Assembly: GCA_900553335.1 (NCBI GenBank) | Contig: USCU01000002.1 | Span: forward strand, 1 to 27,403 | DNA: 27,403 nucleotides | Direction: 5' to 3' | From: an uncultured Ruminococcus sp. | GTDB lineage: Bacteria; Bacillota; Clostridia; Oscillospirales; Ruminococcaceae | Shown: one piece after another, positions 1-9,164 of the stretch | How positions within the stretch are numbered: the first letter of the stretch is position 1 | Layout: each line of letters begins with the position of its first letter | Made by a program: the position numbers and the translations under genes | The notes under the pieces: model-generated | The model's database searches: none | What the model was told of the DNA's origin: nothing | What the model saw: the letters and a program-made list of their open reading frames with translations, nothing else

Positions 1-47
1 CTACACAGAGTAGATCGTCGGCAGCGTCAGATGTGTATAAGAGACAG
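1..47 (+). other. Illumina Nextera i5 adapter contamination
   Basis: Bases 1-6 (CTACAC) are the end of the P5 arm, 7-14 (AGAGTAGA) match the Nextera i5 index 504, 15-28 are the read-1 primer part (TCGTCGGCAGCGTC) and 29-47 are the transposase mosaic end AGATGTGTATAAGAGACAG. The order and spacing are exactly those of a Nextera library molecule. Genuine genomic sequence therefore starts at base 48. This is a library and assembly artefact, not a mobile element, although the mosaic end derives from Tn5. Confidence 0.98.
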
Positions 48-574
48 GTGTAAACCCTGTTCGGATTTGAAGCGAGATGGAATAAAAGCTCAAGTTCCTT
101 CGGCGGAGTATCAAGCACCTTTCCGTCAACCTTAAGCTCATATCTCGTCATGTTTACCACAAGCTTATCGTATTTAACTTCTTTTACCTCGATTTCTCCT
201 GCTGCTTGTCCGGTTCTTCTGTAAACCGCTTTAATTCTCGCCAAAACCTCTTTAATTTCAAAAGGCTTTACAATATAGTCGTCTGCGCCAAGCTCAAGTC
301 CCAAAACCTTGTCAAACGTTTCGCCCTTTGCGGTAATCATTAAAATGGGAACGTTTGATTTCTTTCTTATTTCTCTGCATACCTGCCATCCGTCAAGCGT
401 CGGAAGCATTATATCAAGCAGCACTATATCCGGCTTAAGAGCATTGAACTTTACAACCGCCTCCTCGCCGTCATATGAAATCATTGCATTATACCCTTCC
501 TTTTCAAGATACAATCTCAAAAGCTCACAGGTATTCTTATCATCGTCAATAACCAATACTTTACCAAGTGACAT
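48..574 (-). CDS. OmpR/PhoB-family response regulator, C-terminus truncated by contig end
   Basis: The start ATG (572-574) follows a GGAGG site. The receiver domain (about residues 1-120) has acidic residues D10-D12, phospho-acceptor D54 in LLDIMLP, T81 in MITAK and K103 in VKPFE. A winged-helix DNA-binding domain starts near residue 130 (DTPPKELELLFHLASN) and is cut at about residue 175 of an expected 225-235. It would bind promoter DNA as a phosphorylated dimer under a histidine kinase; the partner kinase probably lies just past the contig end. The frame stays open through the adapter, so an automatic annotation would add a false tail (TCLLYTSDAADDLLCV). Family is certain; the regulon is unknown. 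Confidence 0.93.
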
Positions 575-1015
575 ACTGATTTCCTCCAAATCCAGCCGCA
601 CATATACCAATATGTTAAGCTATATTTTTTTGTTACACCTTCCGTGATTGACTTAAACATTACTGTTTTTTAACAAGTCAAGACTTTAATTTAAACACAT
701 TGTTTAGAAATTGTTACGAAACTTTTACCAAGTTATATTTATTATATCAAACTTACAGAATATATTGTTTCTAAAACGTTATGTAATTATGTCTTATTTG
801 TTAATTTTAAAATCTGTACTCAATTTGGTTTCTTTTTGTTCATATTTCACCACCCTAAACAGTATGTTATATTTATCCTAACACAACATTTTGTGCTTAT
901 CTTGCTAATCAGTTGCTTTACAATTAAATTGCAACATATAGTAAAAAATTCATATCTGTTTTTGTGCATAATAACCAAATATTGTGAAAAACAGAAAAAA
1001 ATACATTATTCCCTC
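575..1015. other. AT-rich intergenic region between divergent regulator and groES
   Basis: About 440 bases without a credible gene. It must hold the leftward promoter of the response regulator and, at its right edge, the groES promoter. The only open frames here are short, lack ribosome binding sites and have low-complexity composition. Three 6-mers spaced by 11 bp lie at 690-717 (see findings). Confidence 0.7.
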
Positions 1016-1043
1016 TTGTATTTTCCAAAAAAGATGATACAAT
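1016..1043 (+). promoter_or_regulatory. groESL promoter (sigma-A type)
   Basis: A -35 TTGTAT (1016-1021) and a -10 TACAAT (1038-1043) are separated by 16 bp. The CIRCE operator starts 5 bases after the -10, so the transcription start falls in the operator. Confidence 0.75.
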
Positions 1044-1048
1044 AATAC

Positions 1049-1075
1049 TTAGCACTCGAGGTTCACGAGTGCTAA
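1049..1075 (+). promoter_or_regulatory. CIRCE operator (HrcA binding site)
   Basis: Perfect inverted repeat TTAGCACTC - 9 nt - GAGTGCTAA, identical to the CIRCE consensus. HrcA repressor binds it and releases on heat or misfolding stress. It overlaps the expected transcription start of groES. hrcA itself is not in this window. Confidence 0.97.
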
Positions 1076-1101
1076 AGCATGTCAATTAATATTTTATATA
1101 G

Positions 1102-1386
<285 letters not shown>

Positions 1387-1411
1387 GATTTAGTGTTTAA
1401 GAAAGGATTGA

Positions 1412-3040
<1,629 letters not shown>

Positions 3041-3087
3041 TTAAAGGCTAGAGATTAGAAGCTATAATCTGAAAATTAGTGGTTAGA

Positions 3088-3120
3088 AAAACCGACTGAC
3101 AAAAAATGTCAGTCGGTTTT
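3088..3120. terminator. Bidirectional intrinsic terminator between groEL and the GNAT gene
   Basis: A 13-bp perfect stem (3088-3100 with 3108-3120) around a 7-base loop has an A-run on one side and a T-run on the other. It sits between the convergent ends of groEL (stop at 3040) and the leftward acetyltransferase gene (stop at 3124), so it can end transcripts from both sides. Confidence 0.9.
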
Positions 3121-3123
3121 ATA

Positions 3124-3564
3124 TTATATATACTTTACAAAAATACTGTCAATATCTCCGCCATAGTTTTTAAGCTCATCTATTTTCTCAAATCCATACT
3201 TTTCGTAGAATCCGACCATATCTGATGGAATATAAACCGCAGAGAACCGACACTTCTTAGCATACTCAATCACATACTCAATCATTAGCTGACTGATGCG
3301 ATGTCCTCTGTACTCCTCCCCAACAAAAATACTGCTTATCCAAGGGCAGTATTTATTATCAGGATAATAATCCGTCCTCATAAATGTACAAAATCCTGCT
3401 ATATGCTCATTTTCGATTGCAGCAAAGGCACTCTCCCAATCTGTAAAAACATCATTATTTAACATATCAGCCAGATGCGGTCCTGCAAGCCATGAGCAAT
3501 TATCTGCATAATCAATCAGCTTTTCAAAATAAGCGCTTTCTCTATCTACCTTTTGTATTTTCAT
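3124..3564 (-). CDS. GNAT-family N-acetyltransferase
   Basis: Encodes 146 residues, a single GNAT domain. The acetyl-CoA pyrophosphate-binding motif is EEYRGHRISQLMIEYV (about 83-98, with R86-G87 and R89), preceded by the beta-4 strand WISSIFV and followed by the C-terminal FYEKYGF (119-125). Such enzymes transfer acetyl from acetyl-CoA to an amine, here unknown. Its ATG overlaps the stop codon of the upstream P-loop gene (ATGA at 3561-3564), and its AGGAGGA site lies inside that gene, so the two are translationally coupled. A small-molecule or antibiotic substrate is possible but not shown by the sequence. Confidence 0.88.
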   Translation of the reverse strand: MKIQKVDRESAYFEKLIDYADNCSWLAGPHLADMLNNDVFTDWESAFAAIENEHIAGFCTFMRTDYYPDNKYCPWISSIFVGEEYRGHRISQLMIEYVIEYAKKCRFSAVYIPSDMVGFYEKYGFEKIDELKNYGGDIDSIFVKYI

Positions 3565-4235
3565 TTTGTGTCCTCCTGCACTTTTTGATCGACCAGTCCA
3601 AAATGTTTCTCAATCACACTTAAAGTATTTTCAATTGTGTCATGATCTGTTCTCTCAATGTAAGAAAACCCGCTGTTTATTAATTCTTTTCTCCTTTCAG
3701 CACCATCGTAAACTAAAGCCTCAATTACATTATTCAGTAATTGTTTTCCATCAGGAAATGACATAATAAACTGATAAACCTCATTCTTATCCGCTCTGTC
3801 AAAATAATGCTTTCTCCTCATTTCTTCCGGTGCAAACAGCAGCATCACTTGGTTAGGATTAGTTATTCTTTTCAGGATATCAATAGGAATAATGACATCT
3901 GCAATAACTTTTCGGTTCTGTGATAGCTTTATTAAATCCATGATTACAAACTCTGCTTCTTCCTCTAGCTCTGCCTGCATCCATGCTGCGTATTTACTTG
4001 GTTTTTGAGAAAAAAAGCCATGCCAGTCTTGGCTTCTATCCAAACTTATGCAAGGTTGAAATTCAGGTATGGCAATAGCAGCAAACCTATCAAAGTTATC
4101 TCCTTGACGATATCTGTAAATCCCATACTTCTGTTCAATCAATTTTGCCATGGTAGTCTTTCCTCCATATGCACCGCCGCTTAAGAAATACACATTCTTT
4201 AATTGTTCTTTAATTATATTATCTGATATTTTCAT
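3561..4235 (-). CDS. P-loop NTPase / kinase-like protein of unknown substrate
   Basis: Encodes 224 residues. A Walker A motif G20-GAYG-G25-K26-T27-T28 lies near the N-terminus after a hydrophobic strand (VYFLS), and a second strand FVIMDLI occurs in the middle. A basic stretch (PEEMRRKHYFDRADKNEVYQF) after the strand VMLLFAP resembles the mobile lid of small-molecule kinases. This points to the nucleoside/shikimate-type kinase fold, but I do not recognise the family. The ATG at 4235 follows AAGGAGA (8-base spacing). It is the first gene of a two-gene unit with the GNAT gene, and is preceded by a promoter, a leader ORF and a terminator hairpin that ends just before its ribosome binding site. 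Confidence 0.72.
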   Translation of the reverse strand: MKISDNIIKEQLKNVYFLSGGAYGGKTTMAKLIEQKYGIYRYRQGDNFDRFAAIAIPEFQPCISLDRSQDWHGFFSQKPSKYAAWMQAELEEEAEFVIMDLIKLSQNRKVIADVIIPIDILKRITNPNQVMLLFAPEEMRRKHYFDRADKNEVYQFIMSFPDGKQLLNNVIEALVYDGAERRKELINSGFSYIERTDHDTIENTLSVIEKHFGLVDQKVQEDTK

Positions 4236-4255
4236 GTATAATCTCTCCTTCCAAA

Positions 4256-4284
4256 TAAAAAAACCACTTATTCAAGTTAAGTGG
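4256..4284 (-). terminator. Terminator hairpin in the leader of the P-loop/GNAT operon (possible attenuator)
   Basis: Read leftward, the stem CCACTTA/TAAGTGG (4278-4284 with 4264-4270, 7-base loop) is followed by eight U residues (4256-4263). It ends only 5 bases before the AAGGAGA site of the P-loop gene, so readthrough is needed to express that gene from the promoter at 4416-4443. Confidence 0.8.
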
Positions 4285-4298
4285 CATATCTCAAAAAA

Positions 4299-4379
4299 TT
4301 ATACACAAAATGAATCTATGTCCCAGATACAAAAACCTGTATGTATAGTAATTCCTTTGAGATATACCGAATTTTGCAT
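4299..4379 (-). CDS. Putative 26-residue leader peptide
   Basis: An ATG-to-TAA frame of 27 codons (begins MQNSVYLKGITIHTG) lies between the predicted promoter and the terminator hairpin of the P-loop/GNAT operon. One arm of a 10-bp inverted repeat (4356-4365) lies inside it, and the other (4286-4295) lies between its stop and the terminator. No clear Shine-Dalgarno precedes the ATG, so translation is uncertain. The placement is what a ribosome-controlled attenuator would look like. Confidence 0.35.
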   Translation of the reverse strand: MQNSVYLKGITIHTGFCIWDIDSFCV

Positions 4380-4415
4380 TACAAAAAGACTAAGTGATAA
4401 ACCTAGCCGTTAACA

Positions 4416-4443
4416 ATAATAAACTGCAAAATAACTATCTCAA
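4416..4443 (-). promoter_or_regulatory. Predicted promoter of the P-loop/GNAT operon
   Basis: Leftward -35 TTGAGA (4438-4443) and -10 TATTAT (4416-4421), each one base off consensus, with a 16-bp spacer. The transcript would start near 4409 and carry a leader of about 170 nt before the P-loop gene. Confidence 0.55.
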
Positions 4444-4573
4444 TTTCATTACTAACACACGTAAGCCTCCTCTCAAAACAATACTAACACAAGCTATATC
4501 AAAAGTCAAGCAACAGAAAGCATTCGCTTTGCATTAAAAATGTAATTGTCCGTTATTCATTATCGACTGTCAA

Positions 4574-4882
4574 TTATTCCCCGTCCCAAAGATAACGCTC
4601 AAGCTCAACCTTTCCCTCGTCCGAAACTTCAATTCCATCAGCACGAAGCAAGCTAATCTGCTTATTTTCACCGCCGAACGCAAACGCCTTCGACACCTCT
4701 CCGAAGCGGTTTACAACACGGTAGCATGGAATGTGCTCAGGGTCGGGATTTACATGAAGCGCATATCCTACTATCTGAGAAAGGTGCCTGTTTCCCGCAA
4801 GAATCGCTATCTGCCCATAGGTAGCGACACTCCCCTTTGGGATTTTCTTTACAACTTCGTAGATTTTTTCAAATGTATTCAT
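4574..4882 (-). CDS. MGMT/Ogt-family alkylguanine alkyltransferase domain protein
   Basis: Encodes 102 residues, only the C-terminal DNA-binding and active-site domain of O6-alkylguanine-DNA alkyltransferases. Y22 in the GSVATYGQIA helix and the active-site loop IPCYRVVN with C53 are visible, so the acceptor cysteine is present, unlike alkyltransferase-like (ATL) proteins, which carry Trp there. The usual PCHR is PCYR, and the position of the helix arginine finger (ARAVG in MGMT) reads SQIVG with Q36. It may repair O6-alkylguanine directly or act as a lesion-binding protein. The ATG follows AGGAG. It is a stand-alone gene with no N-terminal domain partner visible. Confidence 0.85.
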   Translation of the reverse strand: MNTFEKIYEVVKKIPKGSVATYGQIAILAGNRHLSQIVGYALHVNPDPEHIPCYRVVNRFGEVSKAFAFGGENKQISLLRADGIEVSDEGKVELERYLWDGE

Positions 4883-4986
4883 TTTATCTCCTATTGATCA
4901 TAATCGGTATCAAACTGAAACCCTTTCTCTTACACCCACTCAACGCTTTAACGCCATAATCAGTAAAGCCATGAACTGCGGCAGAC

Positions 4987-5019
4987 AAAAACATCGCTCT
5001 TAGGCAAGGCGATGTTTTT
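4987..5019 (-). terminator. Intrinsic terminator downstream of the permease operon
   Basis: An 11-bp perfect stem (4987-4997 with 5009-5019) around an 11-base loop, with A/T-runs at both feet, lies about 110 bases downstream of the permease stop at 5131 in the reading direction. The other foot also has a T-run, so it could work in both directions. Confidence 0.8.
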
Positions 5020-5130
5020 TATCCAAATTCCACATGTAATTACGCATATACGGTCAGAAATATGTTTTCATTCCCTTCGCAAGCTCCCTGTTTCTCGCAC
5101 TGCGAGCGGTCGCTTGCTCAGCGAATTATT

Positions 5131-8046
5131 CTAATCCTCTCCGAGCTTTAGCGCCTGCGAAATCTTGATCTTAGAAATTATTCTACCCAAAACCGCGAAA
5201 CCTACTCCGAGCATCAGTAAAATAAGAATGTATATCTTTATATAGTCGCTTCTGAGCGCCGTAACCGTAAACGGAAGCATTTTACTCTGCGCCGTAAACA
5301 TTGATCTGAAGAGCGGCACAAACAAATCGCTTGCAATTCCGCCGATCACTATTGAACAGATCACTGCCACTCCGGATACTAAAAGCTGTTCGTATATAAT
5401 CATTGCAATAATCTCTTTATAGCTCATTCCCATTGCACGAAGTATTCCGAACTGCAATGTTCTAGATTTAATTGAGAGTATCCAGTAGATCAAAAATCCT
5501 ATTATACACATTATCATAATGATTATGAACCCTAACGTGAGCGCTCCGTTTAGTCCCTGAAGCATAGGCTCGTTCTTCTCGGAAATAACATTCTGACTTG
5601 CAACCTCAAGCTTTGTCGCTTTGATACCGGCGTCCTCAATGGACGCATAAAAATCTGCTACCTTAGCGTCATCATTAAGGTCTATCCAAACCTCATAAGG
5701 TTCGATCGGCGTTTGAACCTGAACATAATTAAAGTTCATGACCGCAAAGTCAATATATGTTCCGTTGTCGTTTTGTTCGGTCGGATCAATACTCGGCCAG
5801 TAATCGACAAACGCAATTACCGTTGCCCCGAAATAATCATTTGAGCCCCATGCGACCTCTATATTATCGCCAAGCTCATAACCGTAGTTATCCCTAAAGG
5901 ACGAGGATAGTATAACTCCGTAATTACATTCGCTCAAAGCGTTTAAATATGCGTTTATATGCACCGGCAGAAGCTCATCTTTAAACCAGCATATATTTGC
6001 AAACTCACTTGGGTTTACTGTCATGAGTCTGACATTTGAAAGGGTATCTGTTGTTTTTTCGGCTTCACCGTCAAAGCCTCTTCTGCGCTCGTCCTCAGTA
6101 TCCTCAGAAGATGCTTTTACAGTAACCTTTCTTGAACTTTTTATGTTTACTGAATTGTTTTTATATACAGCAGTAGCCGACTTCACTCCATCCAACTTTT
6201 CAAATCTCTCAAAAATCGGCTCGATATATGTAACAGCACTTGCGGAATCGTCTTCAACTTCTTCCTCTGAATCAGACTGTGACGACGAGGAATCCTTTTC
6301 GCTTTCCCAAGTTTCAGTGATAACAGCATCACAGCCAACCATATAATTTGCCGTCTGCTCTGCGTTTCTGTTAAGCGCACGGGCAGTATTTGCAAAGAAA
6401 AGACCAAGTGCGACCGTCAGCATCAAAAATGCCATGATAAAGCGTTCTCTTCCGCTCGATGACCTTCCGATGTTGTTAAGAGAAATATATTGTGCAGGAC
6501 TCCATACACGCTTTCCTACCTTGTAAATAAATCTTACTACAAAAGGATAAATTCGCACCACAAGCAACGCCGCACCCAAAATAAATGCAGTTGACGCTAT
6601 AAACAAAAGCGGATTTACTGTTGCGGAAGCGTTCGTCATTCCTTCGGCTGCTAAGCTTTCCTGAGTTTTATTGTAATAGTAAAGCCAGCCGACAGAACCG
6701 ACGATTAGAATAATATCCAAAAATGCTTTATCCCAAATAGGTCTTTTTGCCTTCTTCGCCTTTGACGCCTTATGAGCAACGATAGTTGTTCTCGTTGCAG
6801 GAACTATAGGAAGCATTGTTGTTACAAAGAACACTCCTACTGCCAGAAGTGAATAAAGGAATGCATCTATGGTAAACTTAATAGGAAGTGCCGTTCTGTT
6901 TACAAACTCTAAAAATCCGTTTGAAGCGCCTAATACATGACACAGTCCATAACCGATAAACGGACCTATTATAGCTGTTGCAATTCCTAAAACCAACGAT
7001 TCAAGCGCATAGATCAAAAGGATCTGAGCGCTTGACGCACCTCTCGACTTAAATACTGCGATCTCGTTTTTCTCCTGCTCAACATTAAGCTGAGAAACCA
7101 TAAACAAATAAAATACTATCATAAGCATTACCGGTATCTGAACGAGCCATAATAAAAGCTGCAGTGTTTCGGATCTGTCAGCATATTCCTCAAAAATGCT
7201 TATTGCAGGAACATCAAGAACAACGTTGTTTTCGGAATAAACCTTGTCCTGTTCTTTTAGCTTTGACAGAACGCTGTCAAGGGATGTCATTTCAAGATTC
7301 GGATAATCTATCGCATATCTTTCAGACATTGAAACAACATTTATAACTCCTGAATCTATACCCTCGCCTATAACCGTATCATAATCAGCAAAGGCCGTTG
7401 AAACGTATGCGTCATCAAGGCCCTCCGACCAGTAAGAATCACTTCCCTTTTTAACGTTAAACGCTCCTGTTACTCTAATTTTAAGAGTGTTCTCAGGCTT
7501 AAACGCATTTGAGATCTCATAAGTTTCACCAACTGTAAGACCTGTTGACCGAAGGCTTTCATCCGTCAAAATAACCTCCATAACACCATCGTTTATTCCT
7601 GAAGAAAACATCTCGCCCTGAGTTATCTCAATATTATCTTTAATATCGGACATTCCGGTTACATTAACTCTCGATACACTTGTGCCAGTCGATACCGCAC
7701 CTGCGACTATAAGATAGCTGTCGGTTACTGTTTTCTTATTGTTTAAATACGAAATCCCAAGTGAGTCGTAATTTTCCTCAAACGCATCGGTCATATCTCT
7801 GATCATTACTTTCTGATCTTCTGATCCAAGGTTTAAATCAAGGCTGTAAGTTGCCGAATAAACCCCCGGGTATTCTCCGTTTTCAATCTGATATGACTGC
7901 ATATCCTTAACGAGCATTCGCTGTAAGGAAGCATTCATATAAAGCGGAATGGTGCTCATCATAGCAGAAGCCATGACAAATCCTATAAGCAAGCATATTA
8001 CCATCCACTTGGTATTTTTCATCTTGCGAAAAAGCAGAGTAAACAT
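5131..8046 (-). CDS. ABC transporter permease, FtsX/MacB type (two FtsX domains)
   Basis: Encodes 971 residues. An N-terminal membrane segment (about 14-34) is followed by a large extracellular domain (35-290), then a cluster of membrane helices (about 297-318, 345-372, 395-416, 441-458, 478-497, 535-553), a second extracellular domain (555-830) and a C-terminal group of three helices. Each helix group contains an FtsX motif: EIAVFKSRGASSAQIL near 328-343 and QFGILRAMGMSYKEII near the C-terminus. A Ser/Glu/Asp-rich stretch lies at about 582-603. Such permeases work by mechanotransmission, moving lipids, lipoproteins or peptides rather than forming a channel. It follows the adaptor gene by 38 bases. 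No ATPase gene is adjacent, which is unusual. Confidence 0.9.
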   Translation of the reverse strand: MFTLLFRKMKNTKWMVICLLIGFVMASAMMSTIPLYMNASLQRMLVKDMQSYQIENGEYPGVYSATYSLDLNLGSEDQKVMIRDMTDAFEENYDSLGISYLNNKKTVTDSYLIVAGAVSTGTSVSRVNVTGMSDIKDNIEITQGEMFSSGINDGVMEVILTDESLRSTGLTVGETYEISNAFKPENTLKIRVTGAFNVKKGSDSYWSEGLDDAYVSTAFADYDTVIGEGIDSGVINVVSMSERYAIDYPNLEMTSLDSVLSKLKEQDKVYSENNVVLDVPAISIFEEYADRSETLQLLLWLVQIPVMLMIVFYLFMVSQLNVEQEKNEIAVFKSRGASSAQILLIYALESLVLGIATAIIGPFIGYGLCHVLGASNGFLEFVNRTALPIKFTIDAFLYSLLAVGVFFVTTMLPIVPATRTTIVAHKASKAKKAKRPIWDKAFLDIILIVGSVGWLYYYNKTQESLAAEGMTNASATVNPLLFIASTAFILGAALLVVRIYPFVVRFIYKVGKRVWSPAQYISLNNIGRSSSGRERFIMAFLMLTVALGLFFANTARALNRNAEQTANYMVGCDAVITETWESEKDSSSSQSDSEEEVEDDSASAVTYIEPIFERFEKLDGVKSATAVYKNNSVNIKSSRKVTVKASSEDTEDERRRGFDGEAEKTTDTLSNVRLMTVNPSEFANICWFKDELLPVHINAYLNALSECNYGVILSSSFRDNYGYELGDNIEVAWGSNDYFGATVIAFVDYWPSIDPTEQNDNGTYIDFAVMNFNYVQVQTPIEPYEVWIDLNDDAKVADFYASIEDAGIKATKLEVASQNVISEKNEPMLQGLNGALTLGFIIIMIMCIIGFLIYWILSIKSRTLQFGILRAMGMSYKEIIAMIIYEQLLVSGVAVICSIVIGGIASDLFVPLFRSMFTAQSKMLPFTVTALRSDYIKIYILILLMLGVGFAVLGRIISKIKISQALKLGED

Positions 8047-8084
8047 TCTCTAATTCCTCTTTCCCTCCAAATTTCTGTTAGTGA

Positions 8085-9089
8085 CTATCTGACAATTATC
8101 TGCTCGCCCTCTTTGAGTCCTGAAACGATTTCAGATTCTGAGCCTGTTTCAAGACCTATCTCTACTTCTCTCGCTTCTTTTTCATTATCTTCGTTTAATA
8201 CATATACAATTTTTTTATCGCTTACGGTTTTTACAAGCTTTTTAGCAACTACAATAACGTCCTTTTTAGAATCAAGCACCAAAACTGCGTCCGCCACATT
8301 TCCTATTGCATCTGCAGGGACATCTCCCGAAAACTGTGCGTATACCTTTCCATCCTCAAACTTAACCGGCGAATCCTTCGGAATATTCGACGGAGTAGCA
8401 AATATCTCTCCTTTATAATCCTTACGATTGTAAGTTATGGTTATCTTCTGTCCAACCTTAAATTTTGAAATATCGCTCGGCTCAAACGAAAGATAAAGCG
8501 ATTGTTTATCAACGATCGTTGCTATTTTCTCCCCTGAAGTTACCTCTTCTCCAACAGTTCTCTCAGTAATTGAGGAAACCGTTCCCGAAACTGTCGAATA
8601 AAGTTTTGATTTTTCAAGCTCCTTTTTAAGCGATTCCAGTTCATTTTTAAGTATATCAACGTTTACCTGTGCATTATCTACCTCAGTCTGACTTCCTCCC
8701 TTTTCTGCGGTTATAGTAACGTTCAGCTGAGCCTGCTTGATTTTTAGCTCCTTATCTTTGATCTCATAATCAAGATCGCCGACATCAAGCTCACATATCA
8801 AATCGTTCTTTTTAACAATATCACCGGCTTTTACATAAAGCTTTTTTATCTTTCCGCCCTGATCATCAAATGCAAGGTTGGTAGTAGACTTTGACATAAC
8901 TGTTCCCGTGTTTGTAAGCTTCTTCACAATATCCTTTTTCTTCGCAGTAACAGTCGTGTATGTAACCTCGCTCGCCTTTACGGTAGGCGCTTCTAAAACC
9001 TCCTCCTCGTCAGGCAAAAAGTAGCATCCGCTAAATGTTCCCATAAAGCTCACGGCACACAAAAGCGTTATAACAGTTCTCTTTATCAT
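8085..9089 (-). CDS. Membrane-fusion (HlyD/MacA-type) adaptor lipoprotein
   Basis: Encodes 334 residues. A signal peptide with lipobox FSGC (lipid-anchored C22) is followed by a lipoyl-like strand (TNTGTVMSKSTTNLAF), a KxGDIVKKNDLICELD motif, a coiled-coil hairpin (about 105-165, Lys/Glu-rich), the second lipoyl half (VSGTVSSITERTVGEEVTSG) and beta-barrel and membrane-proximal domains ending GLKEGEQIIVR. In Firmicutes these adaptors sit outside the membrane and link to MacB/FtsX permeases. It is first in a two-gene operon with the permease. The ATG follows AGAGGA; a promoter lies at 9136-9164. Confidence 0.9.
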   Translation of the reverse strand: MIKRTVITLLCAVSFMGTFSGCYFLPDEEEVLEAPTVKASEVTYTTVTAKKKDIVKKLTNTGTVMSKSTTNLAFDDQGGKIKKLYVKAGDIVKKNDLICELDVGDLDYEIKDKELKIKQAQLNVTITAEKGGSQTEVDNAQVNVDILKNELESLKKELEKSKLYSTVSGTVSSITERTVGEEVTSGEKIATIVDKQSLYLSFEPSDISKFKVGQKITITYNRKDYKGEIFATPSNIPKDSPVKFEDGKVYAQFSGDVPADAIGNVADAVLVLDSKKDVIVVAKKLVKTVSDKKIVYVLNEDNEKEAREVEIGLETGSESEIVSGLKEGEQIIVR

Positions 9090-9135
9090 AATAGATTCCT
9101 CTCAGTAAAAATTATTTTGACATATTTATAATTTA

Positions 9136-9164
9136 ATTATACTATTTTTCTTAAAAAAAGTCTA
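9136..9164 (-). promoter_or_regulatory. Predicted promoter of the adaptor-permease operon
   Basis: Leftward perfect -10 TATAAT (9136-9141) with a weak -35 TAGACT (9159-9164) at 17-bp spacing, about 50 bases before the adaptor ATG. Confidence 0.5.

Noticed and set aside
15..47. Tn5-type transposon end
   Set aside because: The mosaic end is attached to an index and P5 arm, so it is a sequencing adapter, not an inserted element.
309..647. Plus-strand frame of 112 codons
   Set aside because: Antisense to the response regulator, which has clear domain motifs and its own ribosome binding site.
836..1045. Plus-strand frame of 69 codons before groES
   Set aside because: AT-rich low-complexity translation without ribosome binding site; it runs across the groES promoter.
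5080..5130. GC-rich partly palindromic stretch (GCGAGCGGTCGCTTGC region) after the permease gene
   Set aside because: The pairing is short and irregular; the real terminator is the perfect stem at 4987-5019.
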